Below, piece after piece: positions 45,876 to 56,497 of a stretch of DNA of 64,000 nt. Below the pieces are notes generated by a model that had not been told where the DNA came from, made no database searches, and saw only the letters and a list, made by a program, of their open reading frames with translations. This DNA is from Campylobacter novaezeelandiae (lineage in GTDB: Bacteria; Campylobacterota; Campylobacteria; Campylobacterales; Campylobacteraceae), in assembly GCF_004323845.1 (NCBI RefSeq), contig NZ_QPGR01000003.1, positions 88,544 to 152,543 of the forward strand, in the 5' to 3' direction. Both the position numbers and the translations under genes were made by a program. The stretch's first letter is position 1. Every line of letters starts with the position of its first letter.

Positions 45876-46910
45876 ATGAAAATTAAATTACCATTTATTA
45901 TTTTAGTTTGTGGTGTTTTTTATTCTGCGAATTTAGGTGCTTTAAGTTTAGTTGATGAGGCTAAGCAATCAGGTCTGGCTTCTTTACCAAAAAATCAAAA
46001 AGAAGTTGATGATATTTTAAAACAAAATGGCGTTAAAGCAAGTCCATTTAGTATAGAAAAATCAGAGCTTGGTAAAAAACTTTATTTTGATCCTAGACTT
46101 TCTAAAAGTAGTATAATTTCTTGTAATACTTGTCATAATTTAGGTCTAGGTGGGACAGATGGTGTTTCCACTGCTATTGGACATAGATGGACTGCTAATC
46201 CTCATCATTTAAATTCTCCAACTGTTTATAATTCTGTTTTAAATACAACTCAGTTTTGGGATGGTAGAGCTAAAACTCTAGCTGATCAAGCTAAAGGACC
46301 TATTGAATCAGAAGCTGAAATGGCAACTCCTTCGAAACTTGCTGTAGAAAAAATTTCTTCTTTGCCTGAGTATGTAGAAGAGTTTAAAAAGATTTATGGA
46401 AAAAGTGGTGTAAATTTTGACAATATTGCTGATGCGATTGCAAATTTTGAAAGAACTCTTATTACTCCTTCTCGTTTTGATAAATTTTTAGATGGAGATG
46501 AAAATGCTTTAAATGATAAAGAAAAGAAAGGTCTTAAATTGTTCCTTGATAAAGGCTGTGTTGCATGTCATACAGGTGTAAATTTAGGCGGAAGTATGCA
46601 ACCTTTCCAAGTTGCTGCTAAATATAAATTTGCAGACATTGGAGATTTTAAAGGTGATGCTAATGGTATGGTTAAAACTCCAACCTTAAGAAATATAGCA
46701 GAAACTGCTCCTTATTTTCATAATGGGGCTATTTGGTCGTTGCAAGATGCTATAAAGGAAATGGGTAGTGTTCAACTTGGAATTAAAATCACAGATCAAG
46801 AAGCAAAAAGTATAGAAATGTTTTTACATTCTTTAACAGGTGAAAAACCAAAAATTACTTATCCTCAATTTCCAGTTTCTACTGGTAAAACTCCAAAACC
46901 ACAACTTTAA
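45876..46910 (+). CDS. Di-haem cytochrome c peroxidase
   Basis: A periplasmic enzyme that reduces hydrogen peroxide with electrons from the respiratory chain. The 344-residue protein has a signal peptide (residues 1-23), two haem sites (SCNTCHNLG and CVACHTGVN) and the conserved WDGRAKTLADQAKGPI and TPTLRNIAETAPYFHNGA stretches of the CcpA/MacA family. The ATG at 45876 is used because AAGGAG lies 7 bases upstream; the frame is open to a TTG at 45843. Position is that of Cj0358. The 169-base gap upstream is almost purely A and T. Confidence 0.93.
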   Translation: MKIKLPFIILVCGVFYSANLGALSLVDEAKQSGLASLPKNQKEVDDILKQNGVKASPFSIEKSELGKKLYFDPRLSKSSIISCNTCHNLGLGGTDGVSTAIGHRWTANPHHLNSPTVYNSVLNTTQFWDGRAKTLADQAKGPIESEAEMATPSKLAVEKISSLPEYVEEFKKIYGKSGVNFDNIADAIANFERTLITPSRFDKFLDGDENALNDKEKKGLKLFLDKGCVACHTGVNLGGSMQPFQVAAKYKFADIGDFKGDANGMVKTPTLRNIAETAPYFHNGAIWSLQDAIKEMGSVQLGIKITDQEAKSIEMFLHSLTGEKPKITYPQFPVSTGKTPKPQL

Positions 46911-46912
46911 TT

Positions 46913-46940
46913 AAAAAACCCTTTTTATAAGGGTTTTTAT
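46913..46940 (+). terminator. Terminator after cytochrome c peroxidase gene
   Basis: AAAAACCC pairs with GGGTTTTT around a 9-base loop, starting 3 bases after the stop, and ends in a T run (GGGTTTTTATTTAAT). A standard intrinsic terminator. Confidence 0.85.
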
Positions 46941-47000
46941 TTAATATTCTTAATTTTCGATTTGTTATAATTATTTTAAATTTTATTGTTAAGGTTTAAA

Positions 47001-48338
47001 ATGGAACTTTTTGGAACAGATGGCGTTAGAGGAAAAGCAGGAAGTTTTTTAGATTCATTTTTAGCAATGCGTTTAGCAATGGCTGCTGGAATTTATTTTA
47101 AAGATAAAAGTCTTACTAACAATATTTTAGTAGGGAAAGATACTAGAAGAAGTGGTTATATGATTGAAAATGCTATAGTTTCTGGTCTTACTTCTATAGG
47201 ATATAATGTAATACAAATTGGACCTATGCCAACACCTGCTATAGCTTTTTTAACTGAGGATATGCGCTGTGATGCAGGAATAATGATTTCAGCTTCTCAT
47301 AATCCTTACTATGATAACGGTATTAAATTTTTTGATTCATATGGTAATAAACTAAATGAAGAAGCGGAAAAGAAAATAGAAGAGATATATTTTAATAATG
47401 ATTTAATCGAAAATGCAAGAGTTACTATGGGTGAGATAGGTCAAGCTAAAAGGATTGATGATGTAATTGGTCGCTATATCGTTTCTATTAAAAATTCTTT
47501 TCCTAAAAATTTAACTTTAAAATCATTACGTGTTATTTTAGATGTTGCTAATGGAGCTTCTTATAAGGTTGCTCCAACTGTATTTAAGGAGCTTGGTGCT
47601 GAAGTTATTGTGATTAATGATAAGCCAAATGGTTTAAATATAAATGAAAATTGCGGAGCATTGCATCCTTTCAATTTGGCTGATGAAGTAAAAAGATTAA
47701 GAGCTGATGTGGGTTTTGCTTTTGATGGAGATGCTGATCGTTTAGTTGTGGTTGATGAAAAAGGCGAGGTAGCTAATGGTGATAGTTTATTGGGAGTTTT
47801 GGCCTTATATCTTAAAGAGCAAAATAAATTAAAATCAAGTGTAGTTGCAACTTCAATGAGTAATGGAGCCTTGAAAGAATTTTTAAACAAAAATGGTATA
47901 GATTTTCAAACTTGTAATGTTGGAGATAAATTTGTTCTTGAAAAACTAAAAGAATTGAAAGGAAATTTTGGCGGAGAACAAAGTGGACATATTATCTTTA
48001 GTGATTATGCCAAAACAGGAGATGGGCTTATTGCAGCTTTGCAATTTAGTGCTTTAATGCTTACTAAGAAAAAAGCTGCTAGTGTGATTTTAGGACAGAT
48101 AAAACCCTATCCGCAGCTTTTAGTAAATTTAAAAATTTCAGAGAAAAAAGATTTAGAAAAAATAAAAGGCTTAAAAGAGCTTATTAAGGAATTAAAAAAT
48201 AAAAATATTAATGCTTTATTTAGATATTCTGGCACTGAAAATCTTATACGCTTGCTTTTAGAAGCTAAAGAGGGAAAAATTTTAGAAAAAGAAATGAAAA
48301 ATGTTGTTGCATTTTTTAAGAAAGCATTAAATGATTGA
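47001..48338 (+). CDS. glmM: Phosphoglucosamine mutase
   Basis: GlmM turns glucosamine 6-phosphate into glucosamine 1-phosphate for peptidoglycan and lipooligosaccharide. The 445-residue protein has [13 protein letters not shown] at its start, the phosphoserine loop [17 protein letters not shown] (serine near 99), the metal loop DGDADR and the C-terminal [11 protein letters not shown]. The ATG at 47001 has AAGG upstream; frame open to 46986. Overlaps lspA by 8 bases. Confidence 0.97.
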   Translation: MELFGTDGVRGKAGSFLDSFLAMRLAMAAGIYFKDKSLTNNILVGKDTRRSGYMIENAIVSGLTSIGYNVIQIGPMPTPAIAFLTEDMRCDAGIMISASHNPYYDNGIKFFDSYGNKLNEEAEKKIEEIYFNNDLIENARVTMGEIGQAKRIDDVIGRYIVSIKNSFPKNLTLKSLRVILDVANGASYKVAPTVFKELGAEVIVINDKPNGLNINENCGALHPFNLADEVKRLRADVGFAFDGDADRLVVVDEKGEVANGDSLLGVLALYLKEQNKLKSSVVATSMSNGALKEFLNKNGIDFQTCNVGDKFVLEKLKELKGNFGGEQSGHIIFSDYAKTGDGLIAALQFSALMLTKKKAASVILGQIKPYPQLLVNLKISEKKDLEKIKGLKELIKELKNKNINALFRYSGTENLIRLLLEAKEGKILEKEMKNVVAFFKKALND

Positions 48339-48792
48339 TAAAATAAAATACCAAATTTTATTTTGGTTTAGTTTTGTTGTAGTTTTTATTTTTGATCAAT
48401 GGTTTAAATATTTAATTTTAAATGGACTACGCTATCAAAGCGAATATTTAGATCTTACTTTTGCTTTAAATACCGGCGTAGCCTTTTCTATGTTTAGTTT
48501 TTTAGAGCATTATCTTAAATATATACATCTTATTGTTATTATTATTTTATTTATTTATCTTTTTAATCAGAAAATTTTTTTAAAAAAACATCTTATTGCC
48601 TTTGGTATGATACTAGGCGCAGGAAGTTCAAATTTATTTGACCGTTTTGTTCACGGAGGCGTTGTTGATATGTTTTTTTGGCATAAATGGTTTGAATTTG
48701 CTATTTTTAATATAGCAGATGTAATGATTAATTTAGGAGTATTTTTAATTTTAATACAAGAAATTTTTATAAAGAAAGAAGGAAGAAAATGA
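48331..48792 (+). CDS. lspA: Lipoprotein signal peptidase
   Basis: LspA cleaves prolipoproteins after lipid attachment. The 153-residue protein has four membrane segments and both aspartate motifs: [20 protein letters not shown] and [15 protein letters not shown]. Several substrates are in the window: CmeA, CmeC and the lipoproteins at 58452 and 61639. Confidence 0.96.
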   Translation: MIDKIKYQILFWFSFVVVFIFDQWFKYLILNGLRYQSEYLDLTFALNTGVAFSMFSFLEHYLKYIHLIVIIILFIYLFNQKIFLKKHLIAFGMILGAGSSNLFDRFVHGGVVDMFFWHKWFEFAIFNIADVMINLGVFLILIQEIFIKKEGRK

Positions 48793-49241
48793 CAGAATGG
48801 ATTAATGAATATTATCTTTGGATAAAATGGGTGCATTATTTAGCATTTGTTTCTTGGATGGCTGGTCTTTTTTACTTGCCAAGGCTTTTTGTATATCATG
48901 CTGAGAATAATCAAAATCAAGGTTTTGTTGAAGTTGTGAAAATTCAGGAGAGAAAACTTTATTTTGCTATTCAAACCCCTGCTATGATAGTAACTTTAAT
49001 TAGCGGAAGCTTAATGTTGCATGCTCATAAAGAAGTTTTAATGGTTGGTTCTGGATATATGCATGTAAAGCTTACTTGTGTAACTCTTTTAATCATTTTT
49101 CATATACATAATTATTTTTGTCTAAAAGCTTTAGCAAATGGCACCTCTAAAAAAAGTGGAAAGTATTTTAGAATTTATAATGAATTTCCAACCATTATGT
49201 TTATTATAATTGCATGGATGATAGTTTTACGTCCTTTTTAA
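48789..49241 (+). CDS. hemJ: HemJ-like protoporphyrinogen oxidase
   Basis: A 150-residue protein with four membrane segments: IKWVHYLAFVSWMAGLFYLPRLFVYHAEN at the start, including the conserved histidine, and HVKLTCVTLLIIFHIHNYF with conserved histidine and lysine, then LRPF at the end. This is the HemJ (formerly UPF0093) family, which oxidises protoporphyrinogen IX in haem synthesis in many proteobacteria. It overlaps lspA by 4 bases. The neighbouring minus-strand gene is a HemN/HemW-like protein. Confidence 0.82.
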   Translation: MTEWINEYYLWIKWVHYLAFVSWMAGLFYLPRLFVYHAENNQNQGFVEVVKIQERKLYFAIQTPAMIVTLISGSLMLHAHKEVLMVGSGYMHVKLTCVTLLIIFHIHNYFCLKALANGTSKKSGKYFRIYNEFPTIMFIIIAWMIVLRPF

Positions 49242-49243
49242 TT

Positions 49244-50587
49244 TTATTGCCCTGATTTAAATTCCATATCAATGGAATTTAAGGGATCTACATTCTCTTT
49301 CATTACATCAATAAAATTTTTATTTTTTAATCGTTTATCATCTCTAAAGACTGCACGTACAAGATCCATTCCAGTGTAAAAATCTTTCATTAAAACAACA
49401 AAAAGATATTTACCAAAATCAGTACTATAAAAAGAATCATTTTCTTTGTAAATAGCTTTACTCAATTTTAATCCTAAAAGCTCTACAAAAAGATCTTTTT
49501 CAAGATTACAATTTAATGTTTTATTAAATTTATTTATTTCAATTTTTCCTGCAAAAATTTCTGTTAGAAAAACGTATTTTATAATTTCTTTTTTATTAAA
49601 ATAAGCTTTTGCAATATTAGCATTTCGTTCTTCTTTGATAAGTCTTGCATAATCATTTAAATTAAAAGCATTGATTAAAAGTTCGCCCTCTAGAAAACTA
49701 AATGCTCCACTGCCTATACCTAAGTATTCATGATGAGAGCTTACATATTCATCATTTAAGGAATTTTTTTCCAAAGAAAAAGACCAACTATTATTTTGAG
49801 TATAACTTTTTAAATATTCTCGTATTATTTGATAGAATTCAAATTCATTATCTTTAAAGCTTACACCTAAACTTTTAGCAATATTATCTTTGGTAAGATT
49901 TGATTTCATTAAAGGATAGGTTGTAATTTGTTGAGGTGCTAAATTTTTTGCAATTTGTAGATCATTTAAAAGTTGATCTTTGGTCTGTCCTGGAAAATTA
50001 AAAATTAAATCTATACTAAAAATAGGTAAAATTCCTAAAGCTTTAGATATTTTTTCTTGAAGTTCTTCTGAAGATCCAAATTTATTATATCTTGATATTT
50101 TTTTTAATATATCATTGTCAAAACTTTGTATTCCACAACTTAAGCGATCTATAAGACCTTTAAATAAAGTTAATTTTTCAGCTTTTATATGATTTGGATC
50201 ACTCTCGCAAGAGATTTCTTTGATAGAGAAAAGTTTTTTACAAAGTTCTAAGGTTTTTAAAAGTTCTTCTTCATTGATGAGTGTTGTTCCTCCTCCAACG
50301 TATAAAGAAGTGAAATCAAAACCTTGATCTTTTATAATTTGAATTTCGTTTCGTAAATTTTCAAAATAAGATTTAGCTAAATTTTCATTATAATAATATT
50401 TATGAAAGCTACAGTAAGGACAAAAAGTATGGCAAAATGGTATGTGCATGTATAGCATATATTGTTTTCCATCTTGTGGAACCTTTTTTTTCGGTGTTTT
50501 TAAAAGTTCGACATTAAAACCTTGTCTTAAAGATTTTTCCATCATATTATGAGAATATTTTAAAGCAAGATTTTGAAAAAAGTTCAT
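49244..50587 (-). CDS. Radical SAM protein of HemN/HemW/HutW family
   Basis: A 447-residue radical SAM protein with HIPFCHTFCPYCSFH (CxxxCxxC, iron-sulfur site), LYVGGGTTLINEEELL and IDLIFNFPGQTKDQLLNDL. True HemN has a fourth cysteine after CxxxCxxC (CxC); here the residue pattern is CPYCSF, as in HemW/HutW-type proteins, which insert or degrade haem rather than oxidise coproporphyrinogen. Equals Cj0363c by position, commonly annotated as coproporphyrinogen oxidase. The exact reaction stays open. Confidence 0.8.
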   Translation of the reverse strand: MNFFQNLALKYSHNMMEKSLRQGFNVELLKTPKKKVPQDGKQYMLYMHIPFCHTFCPYCSFHKYYYNENLAKSYFENLRNEIQIIKDQGFDFTSLYVGGGTTLINEEELLKTLELCKKLFSIKEISCESDPNHIKAEKLTLFKGLIDRLSCGIQSFDNDILKKISRYNKFGSSEELQEKISKALGILPIFSIDLIFNFPGQTKDQLLNDLQIAKNLAPQQITTYPLMKSNLTKDNIAKSLGVSFKDNEFEFYQIIREYLKSYTQNNSWSFSLEKNSLNDEYVSSHHEYLGIGSGAFSFLEGELLINAFNLNDYARLIKEERNANIAKAYFNKKEIIKYVFLTEIFAGKIEINKFNKTLNCNLEKDLFVELLGLKLSKAIYKENDSFYSTDFGKYLFVVLMKDFYTGMDLVRAVFRDDKRLKNKNFIDVMKENVDPLNSIDMEFKSGQ

Positions 50588-50780
50588 ATTATTCCTATAA
50601 ATACTAAAATATTAAATAAAAATTTAACAAATTTTTTTTAATTAGCAGTAAATTATTCTTTCTTAATCAAAAAAAGTATTATTAAATAAAAAGATTTTAA
50701 TTCTATCCTTGTTTTGATAAAATATTTCTAAAATTATTTTTTAAAACTAAATATCTATTTGTAGAATTGTAAATTCAAAA

Positions 50781-50808
50781 TTTTAGAGAATAAAACTATT
50801 CTCTAAAA
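50781..50808 (-). terminator. Terminator of cmeABC
   Basis: A perfect 12-base inverted repeat, TTTTAGAGAATA / TATTCTCTAAAA, with a 4-base loop that includes part of the cmeC stop codon; on the minus strand it is followed by TTTTG. A strong intrinsic terminator overlapping the end of cmeC. Confidence 0.85.
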
Positions 50809-52250
50809 GACATATCTAAATTTTGTGAATCTTTCTCTATATTTTTACTCATATTTTCACTTTGCTCAAAACCTCCTCCAAAAGCTTTAATAACATTTAC
50901 TATAGAATTAGCATAAGAATATTTAGTATTATTAAAAGCAATTTTTGCGTTGAGCCAGTTTTGACGAGCTTCTAGATAATCTTGTAAAGACATTTCACCT
51001 ATATCATAGCGTTCTTTGGAAATTTCATAAATTCTTTTATAAGAGTGTTCGCTTGATTGTGCATTATCATATTGTAAACGTATGGTTTTTCTAGCTGCTA
51101 ATGCATAGCGAATTTCTCCAAAAGCAGTGATTAAAGTATTTTGATAATTTATAAAAGCTTCATCTTTATTGAGTTTTGTTAAATTAATATTTTGATAGAT
51201 TTCTCCCCAATGAAAAATAGGCATTGTAAAATTTCCACCTATATTCCAAGTCTTAGATCCTCCTTTTATAAGAGTATCTAAATCTTTACTTTCAAATCCC
51301 AACAATCCTGTTAGAGAAAGGCTTGGTAAAAATGCTGTGCGAGCTACTCCAACAAGATAGTTTTGTTGAATGAGTTTTTCCAAAGAAGAGCCAATATCAG
51401 GTCTTTGGAGTAAAATTGTACTTGAAATTCCAGTTGGTATATTAAATTCTTTAAGATTAAAAGTTTGATAAGCTTGATCTTTGTAAAGTATATCATTTAA
51501 ATCATTTGAAGTTAAAATTTTTAAAGCTTTTAAGTAATTTTCTTTATTTAATTTTGCTTCATTATATTGCAAAGCTATATTCTCTAAATTAGCTTTTGCT
51601 TGAGAAAGTTCGTATTCTCCTACTGCACCTGCTTGAAATTTTTCATCATTTATTCTATAAATTTCTTCTGCAGAATCATAAGCGTCTTTAAGGGCATTTT
51701 CGTTTTCATATGCATTTGTAAAATTAAAATAAGCTTGAGCAGTACTTGAAATGACAGAAAGTCTTGCTGCTTCATAATCATATTCACTTGCTTTAAAACC
51801 TGATTTGGAAGCACGGTATGTGTCACGATATTTGCCCCAAAAATCGATTTCATAACTTAAATTTAGTCCCATCTTAAAATCATTACTATAATAAACTTTA
51901 CCGGTTTGATTGCTAGGAGCATTTGTGGAGGTTTTTACACGGTTTGCATTAGCGCTACCGTCTAGTTTTGGCAATAGGCTGCTAAAATCTATACCTAATT
52001 GAGCTGAAGCTTGTTCCATATGAATAAAAGCTAGTTTTAAATCATTATTGTTTTTAAGAGCTAAATCTATAAGCTTATTTAGATTTTCATCATCAAATTC
52101 TTTCCACCATTGTTTTGAAATATTGTTATCTTTTACACTATTTAATTGTTTATCATTAATAGTGTAATTTGCTTCAGGTATTTTTAAATTAGGGCTTAAA
52201 GAGCAAGCGCTAAGAAAAAATAATATAAAAAGATATATTAATTTATTCAT
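50796..52250 (-). CDS. cmeC: Multidrug efflux outer-membrane protein CmeC
   Basis: CmeC is the TolC-like outer-membrane channel of the CmeABC pump. The 484-residue protein has a lipoprotein signal (FILFFLSACSLSP, lipid cysteine at about 16) and two repeats of the outer-membrane efflux domain (for example SLSYEIDFWGKYRD as LSYEIDFWGKYRDTYRA and SLSLTGLLGFES). It overlaps cmeB by 4 bases and ends in a strong terminator. Confidence 0.96.
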   Translation of the reverse strand: MNKLIYLFILFFLSACSLSPNLKIPEANYTINDKQLNSVKDNNISKQWWKEFDDENLNKLIDLALKNNNDLKLAFIHMEQASAQLGIDFSSLLPKLDGSANANRVKTSTNAPSNQTGKVYYSNDFKMGLNLSYEIDFWGKYRDTYRASKSGFKASEYDYEAARLSVISSTAQAYFNFTNAYENENALKDAYDSAEEIYRINDEKFQAGAVGEYELSQAKANLENIALQYNEAKLNKENYLKALKILTSNDLNDILYKDQAYQTFNLKEFNIPTGISSTILLQRPDIGSSLEKLIQQNYLVGVARTAFLPSLSLTGLLGFESKDLDTLIKGGSKTWNIGGNFTMPIFHWGEIYQNINLTKLNKDEAFINYQNTLITAFGEIRYALAARKTIRLQYDNAQSSEHSYKRIYEISKERYDIGEMSLQDYLEARQNWLNAKIAFNNTKYSYANSIVNVIKAFGGGFEQSENMSKNIEKDSQNLDMSFRE

Positions 52251-55200
52251 TTTATTTTACCTCTTTTTTTATCTATCCAAATACTAACGTTTTCTAAAAG
52301 ATAGAAAAATAATGGGACAAAAAATATTGCTAATGTTGAAGCGGCAATCATTCCGCCTACAAGCCCAGTTCCTAGAGCATGTCTTGAAGCACTTCCTGCA
52401 CCACTAGCAAAAATCATTGGCAAAACACCAAAAGTAAAAGCTAGTGATGTCATAACAATAGGTCTAAATCTTAATTTCGCCGCATTAATAGCTGCTTCAA
52501 AAACACTTTTTCCTTTTTTCAAGCGTTCTTCCATTGCAAATTCTATAATTAAAATTGCATTTTTAGCAGAAAGACCTATCAAAAGCAAAAGTCCTGTTTG
52601 AAAGTATATATCGTTATCAAACCCTCTAAGAGCTACAAGCAAAAAGGAGCCAAAAACTGCAAAAGGAACTGCTGTAATAACAGCAAGTGGCATAAGCCAT
52701 CTTTCATATTGTGCTGCTAGGATTAAAAATACAAAAACCATACCCAAGACAAAAGCATAACCAGCGGTTCCTTTAGAACTTACTTCTTGATAAGCAGATC
52801 CTGACCAAGCAATAGAGTATTCATCACCTAAGCTTTGTTTTGCTACTTCAGAAATAGCATCAATGGCTTGTCCTGAAGTGTATCCTGGAGCTGGATCTCC
52901 TTGAATTAAAGCTGCTGGAAAGAGATTAAATCTTTTTACATCATCAGGTCCTGCACTTCTTACAAGAGTTAAAAACGAATTTAAAGGAATCATTTTATTA
53001 TCACTTGATCTGACATAGATATTTTTTAATGCATCTTGAGTATTTCTAAAGTCTCCTAAAGCTCTAATATTTACTTGGAAATTTTTACCCAACATAGGAA
53101 AATCGTTAACATAATAAGTTCCTATAGTTGCACTAATTGTATTAAAGACATCTTGCATATTAAGATTATAATATTTCATCTTATCTCTATCAATAAGAAG
53201 TTTATATTGAGGAAAACTTGTATCAAGAGTAGTTCTTACATTGGCAAGTTCTTTTCTTGTTCTTGCAAGCTCAAGCATTTTATTTATATCTTGTTGTATG
53301 GCATCATAGTTTTTTCCACTTTTATTTTGGGCATACATTTCAAATCCACCAGTTAAACTAAGACCTGGAATAGGAGGTGGATTTAAAAAATAACTTAATG
53401 CATTTCTATCTGCTGCATATTGTTTAAATAGTTGTGCAATGATTTGATCAGAGCTTGCTTCTCTTTGGCTCCAATCTTTGAGTTTAAAAAATATTGCTGC
53501 GGCATTTTCTTTTAAGGAACTTGTAAATAAATCATATCCTATAAGGGATACGCTTGATTCAATTTCTTCCATTTGGGTAACATTTTTACTGATTGTATCA
53601 ATTTCATCAATAGTTCTATGTATAGATGATCCAGAAGGAAGATTGATAATGCTCATAATAACGCCTTGATCCTCAGAAGGAACTAAAGAATTAGGAACAA
53701 TTTTATAAAGATATATAATTGAACCTATCATGATACAAAAAAGAAGTAAAAAGCGAATTGTTCTTTTAAGTATATAAGCAACGCCACTACTAAATATAGA
53801 AGTGCTCCAATCAAAAAAATCATTAAATTTTTGAACAAAATAAAAAGGTTTGCTTTCGTTTCTTGTTAAAAATAAAGCAGATAAAGAAGGAGTAAGTGTA
53901 AGTGCTACAAATCCTGAGATAGCAACGGAAATTGCTAAGGTGAGAGCAAATTGCCTTTGAATTTCTCCTACAAAGCCTGAAATAAACGAAACAGGTATAA
54001 AAACAGCGCACAATACAAGAACGATAGAAATAACAGGTGAACTTACTTCATTCATAGCTTGAATTGCTGCATCTTTAACTGAAATATTAGGATCTTCATG
54101 TAAAATTCTATCAATATTTTCAACAACAATAATAGCATCATCTACAACAATACCAATAGCTAAAACAAGGGCAAAAAGTGTTAAAAGATTGATACTAAAA
54201 CCTAAAACATAAAGTACAGCAAAAGTTCCCAATAAAGAAACAGGAACCGCTATCATAGGAATAATAGTCGATCTGAAATTTTTTAAGAAAAGATACATTA
54301 CAATAAGAACTAATACTAAAGCTTCAACAAAAGTTTTAATAACCTCTTTGATAGAGGCTTTAACAAATATAGTTGTATCATAAGGAATTTTATATTTTAA
54401 TCCTTCTGGAAAATTTTTAGAAAGCTCTTGCATTTTTTCATCAATAAGTTTTGCAGTATTTACGGCATTAGCTCCTGATTGCAAGTTGACAATAATTGGC
54501 ACAGCCGCGCTTGTATTTAAGCGACCTGTCGAATTATATTGTTCTGCTCCAATTTCTACTTTAGCGATATCTTTAATTCTTAAAAAAGAATTATCTTCAT
54601 TAACTCTTAAAATAATGTTTTCAAATTCTTGCGGAGTTTGAAGTCTTCCTTGCATAGTGATAGAAAGGACTTGAGGTGATTTATTAACAACAGGTTCTTC
54701 CCCGATTTTTCCTGTAGCGTATTGAGCGTTTTGTTCATTAATAGCACTTATAACATCATTTGCAGTAACACCAAATTTATTTAATAAATCTGGCTTTAAC
54801 CAAATTCTCATAGAGTAATTTTTATTTCCTATTGCAGAGGCGTCGCCAACTCCAGGAATTCTTTTTAACTCATCTAAAATATTTAAAGAAGTATAGTTAT
54901 AGATATCTATATCATTCATCGAGCCATCTTCTGAGTATATGGAAACTACTTCAAGTATAGTAGAAGATGATTTTCTTACGGTTACTCCAAGTTTTTTAAC
55001 CGCTTCTGGAAGTTTTGCTGTTGCTGCTGAGATTCTATTATTTACATCAACTGTTGCTTGATCTGGATCGGTTCCTATATTAAAATAAACAGTTAGTCTC
55101 ATTTGTCCCGGTGAGCTTGTAGAATCCATATAAATCATATTATCAACACCATTAATAGCATCCTCAATAGGTGTTGCAACTGTTGAAGCAATGGTTTGGG

Positions 55201-55363
55201 CATCTGCTCCTGTATAAGTGGCACTTACTTGAACAGTTGGTGGAGTTAAAGAAGGATATTGCTCCACGGGTAAATTTACTAAGCCAATAGCTCCAGCAAT
55301 TGAGATTATGATAGCAACTACAGAAGCAAATATAGGTCTTTCTATAAAGAATTTAGAAAACAT
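52247..55363 (-). CDS. cmeB: Multidrug efflux RND transporter CmeB
   Basis: CmeB is the proton-driven inner-membrane pump for bile salts and many drugs. The 1038-residue protein has the full RND layout: FFIERPIFASVVAIIIS at the start, porter domains, membrane helix 4 with the proton-relay pair in IGIVVDDAIIVVEN, and the second half with YERWLMPLAVITAVPFAVFG and LIGLSAKNAILIIEFA. From memory it is close to C. jejuni CmeB, but the stretch around residues 590-660 (MEEIESSVSLIGYDLFTSSL .. DRNALSYFLNPPPIPG) differs clearly; that part lines the drug-binding porter region. Confidence 0.97.
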   Translation of the reverse strand: MFSKFFIERPIFASVVAIIISIAGAIGLVNLPVEQYPSLTPPTVQVSATYTGADAQTIASTVATPIEDAINGVDNMIYMDSTSSPGQMRLTVYFNIGTDPDQATVDVNNRISAATAKLPEAVKKLGVTVRKSSSTILEVVSIYSEDGSMNDIDIYNYTSLNILDELKRIPGVGDASAIGNKNYSMRIWLKPDLLNKFGVTANDVISAINEQNAQYATGKIGEEPVVNKSPQVLSITMQGRLQTPQEFENIILRVNEDNSFLRIKDIAKVEIGAEQYNSTGRLNTSAAVPIIVNLQSGANAVNTAKLIDEKMQELSKNFPEGLKYKIPYDTTIFVKASIKEVIKTFVEALVLVLIVMYLFLKNFRSTIIPMIAVPVSLLGTFAVLYVLGFSINLLTLFALVLAIGIVVDDAIIVVENIDRILHEDPNISVKDAAIQAMNEVSSPVISIVLVLCAVFIPVSFISGFVGEIQRQFALTLAISVAISGFVALTLTPSLSALFLTRNESKPFYFVQKFNDFFDWSTSIFSSGVAYILKRTIRFLLLFCIMIGSIIYLYKIVPNSLVPSEDQGVIMSIINLPSGSSIHRTIDEIDTISKNVTQMEEIESSVSLIGYDLFTSSLKENAAAIFFKLKDWSQREASSDQIIAQLFKQYAADRNALSYFLNPPPIPGLSLTGGFEMYAQNKSGKNYDAIQQDINKMLELARTRKELANVRTTLDTSFPQYKLLIDRDKMKYYNLNMQDVFNTISATIGTYYVNDFPMLGKNFQVNIRALGDFRNTQDALKNIYVRSSDNKMIPLNSFLTLVRSAGPDDVKRFNLFPAALIQGDPAPGYTSGQAIDAISEVAKQSLGDEYSIAWSGSAYQEVSSKGTAGYAFVLGMVFVFLILAAQYERWLMPLAVITAVPFAVFGSFLLVALRGFDNDIYFQTGLLLLIGLSAKNAILIIEFAMEERLKKGKSVFEAAINAAKLRFRPIVMTSLAFTFGVLPMIFASGAGSASRHALGTGLVGGMIAASTLAIFFVPLFFYLLENVSIWIDKKRGKIK

Positions 55364-56463
55364 TATTTACTCCCAATTTCTTGAACATCAGAGCCAATGC
55401 GAATTTTTTTGAAATTATCCAAAATGATCTTATCATTATCTTTAAGCCCTGAGCTGATAATAGCATACTTGTTGTCTTGATAGCTTATATTAACTGGGGT
55501 TTTGGTTACTTTATTGTTAACTACAGTATATACATAGACTTCATTTTGATTTTGCATTATAGCACTTTGAGGAATTTTGTAGCCATTTTTTTGGATAAAA
55601 CCTTCAGATGTAATATTTGCAAAAGATCCTGGAAGTAAACTAGAGTTGTTATTATCAAAAATAGCTTTAGCTTTTACGCTTCCGCTTTTAGAATCAATTA
55701 CAGAATCAATAAAATATAATTTTCCTTGTTTGGTCTCTCCATTTATATTTAAAGTGGCGTGAATGTTATCAAGTTCCCATTTACCTGTTTTTATATTGCG
55801 ATTAAGATTAAGCTTATCTGTATCGGAGATATAAAAATCAGCATAAATAGGATTAAGGTTTGTAATACGAACAAGTTCAGTAGTGCTTGCGCTTACAAAA
55901 TCCCCTATATTAATTAACGCATCGCCTATGACACCATCAAATGGAGCAACAATTTTAGTGTGATTTAAATCAATTCTAGCATTAGCTAAATCTGCTCTAG
56001 CACTTATCAAATTGGCTTTTGCACTATCAAAATTTGCTAAAGAAGTATCGTATTCTTTTTGTGAAATAGCTTTCTTTTCAAATAAAATTTTATTTCTTTC
56101 ATACTCTTTTGAAGCATTATTAAAATTTGCTTTTGCTGTTAAAGCTTTTCCATAAGCTGAATTTACATTTGCTTCAAATTTGTCAGGTTCTATTAAAAAA
56201 AGTTTTTGACCTTTTTTGACAAGATCTCCAGCTTTAAAGTATTTTTCAATTATAATCCCGCTTACTTGAGGTTTTATGATTACATCATAATCACTTACTA
56301 ATTTTGCAGGATAAGTAAATGTTAAAGGTAAGTCTTCGCCTTTAGCACTCATAGTGCTTACAGGCTGTGCTGGCATAACCATTTTTGGGGTTTCTTTTTG
56401 ATCACAAGCGCTAATAAAAATTGCAATACTTAAAATTAGAAAAATATTCTTTTTAAAAATCAT
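55363..56463 (-). CDS. cmeA: Multidrug efflux periplasmic adaptor CmeA
   Basis: CmeA links CmeB and CmeC. The 366-residue protein has a lipoprotein signal (AIFISACDQKE), a barrel-sandwich domain (DVIIKPQVSGIIIEKYFKAGDLVKKGQKLF), a coiled coil (about 95-165) and ARIDLNHTKIVAPFDGVIGDA, typical of RND adaptors. First gene of the operon; the repressor gene cmeR, which precedes cmeA in C. jejuni, is absent. Confidence 0.97.
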   Translation of the reverse strand: MIFKKNIFLILSIAIFISACDQKETPKMVMPAQPVSTMSAKGEDLPLTFTYPAKLVSDYDVIIKPQVSGIIIEKYFKAGDLVKKGQKLFLIEPDKFEANVNSAYGKALTAKANFNNASKEYERNKILFEKKAISQKEYDTSLANFDSAKANLISARADLANARIDLNHTKIVAPFDGVIGDALINIGDFVSASTTELVRITNLNPIYADFYISDTDKLNLNRNIKTGKWELDNIHATLNINGETKQGKLYFIDSVIDSKSGSVKAKAIFDNNNSSLLPGSFANITSEGFIQKNGYKIPQSAIMQNQNEVYVYTVVNNKVTKTPVNISYQDNKYAIISSGLKDNDKIILDNFKKIRIGSDVQEIGSK

Positions 56464-56497
56464 TAATTTACCTTTTTATATATTTTTATAACTTTTT

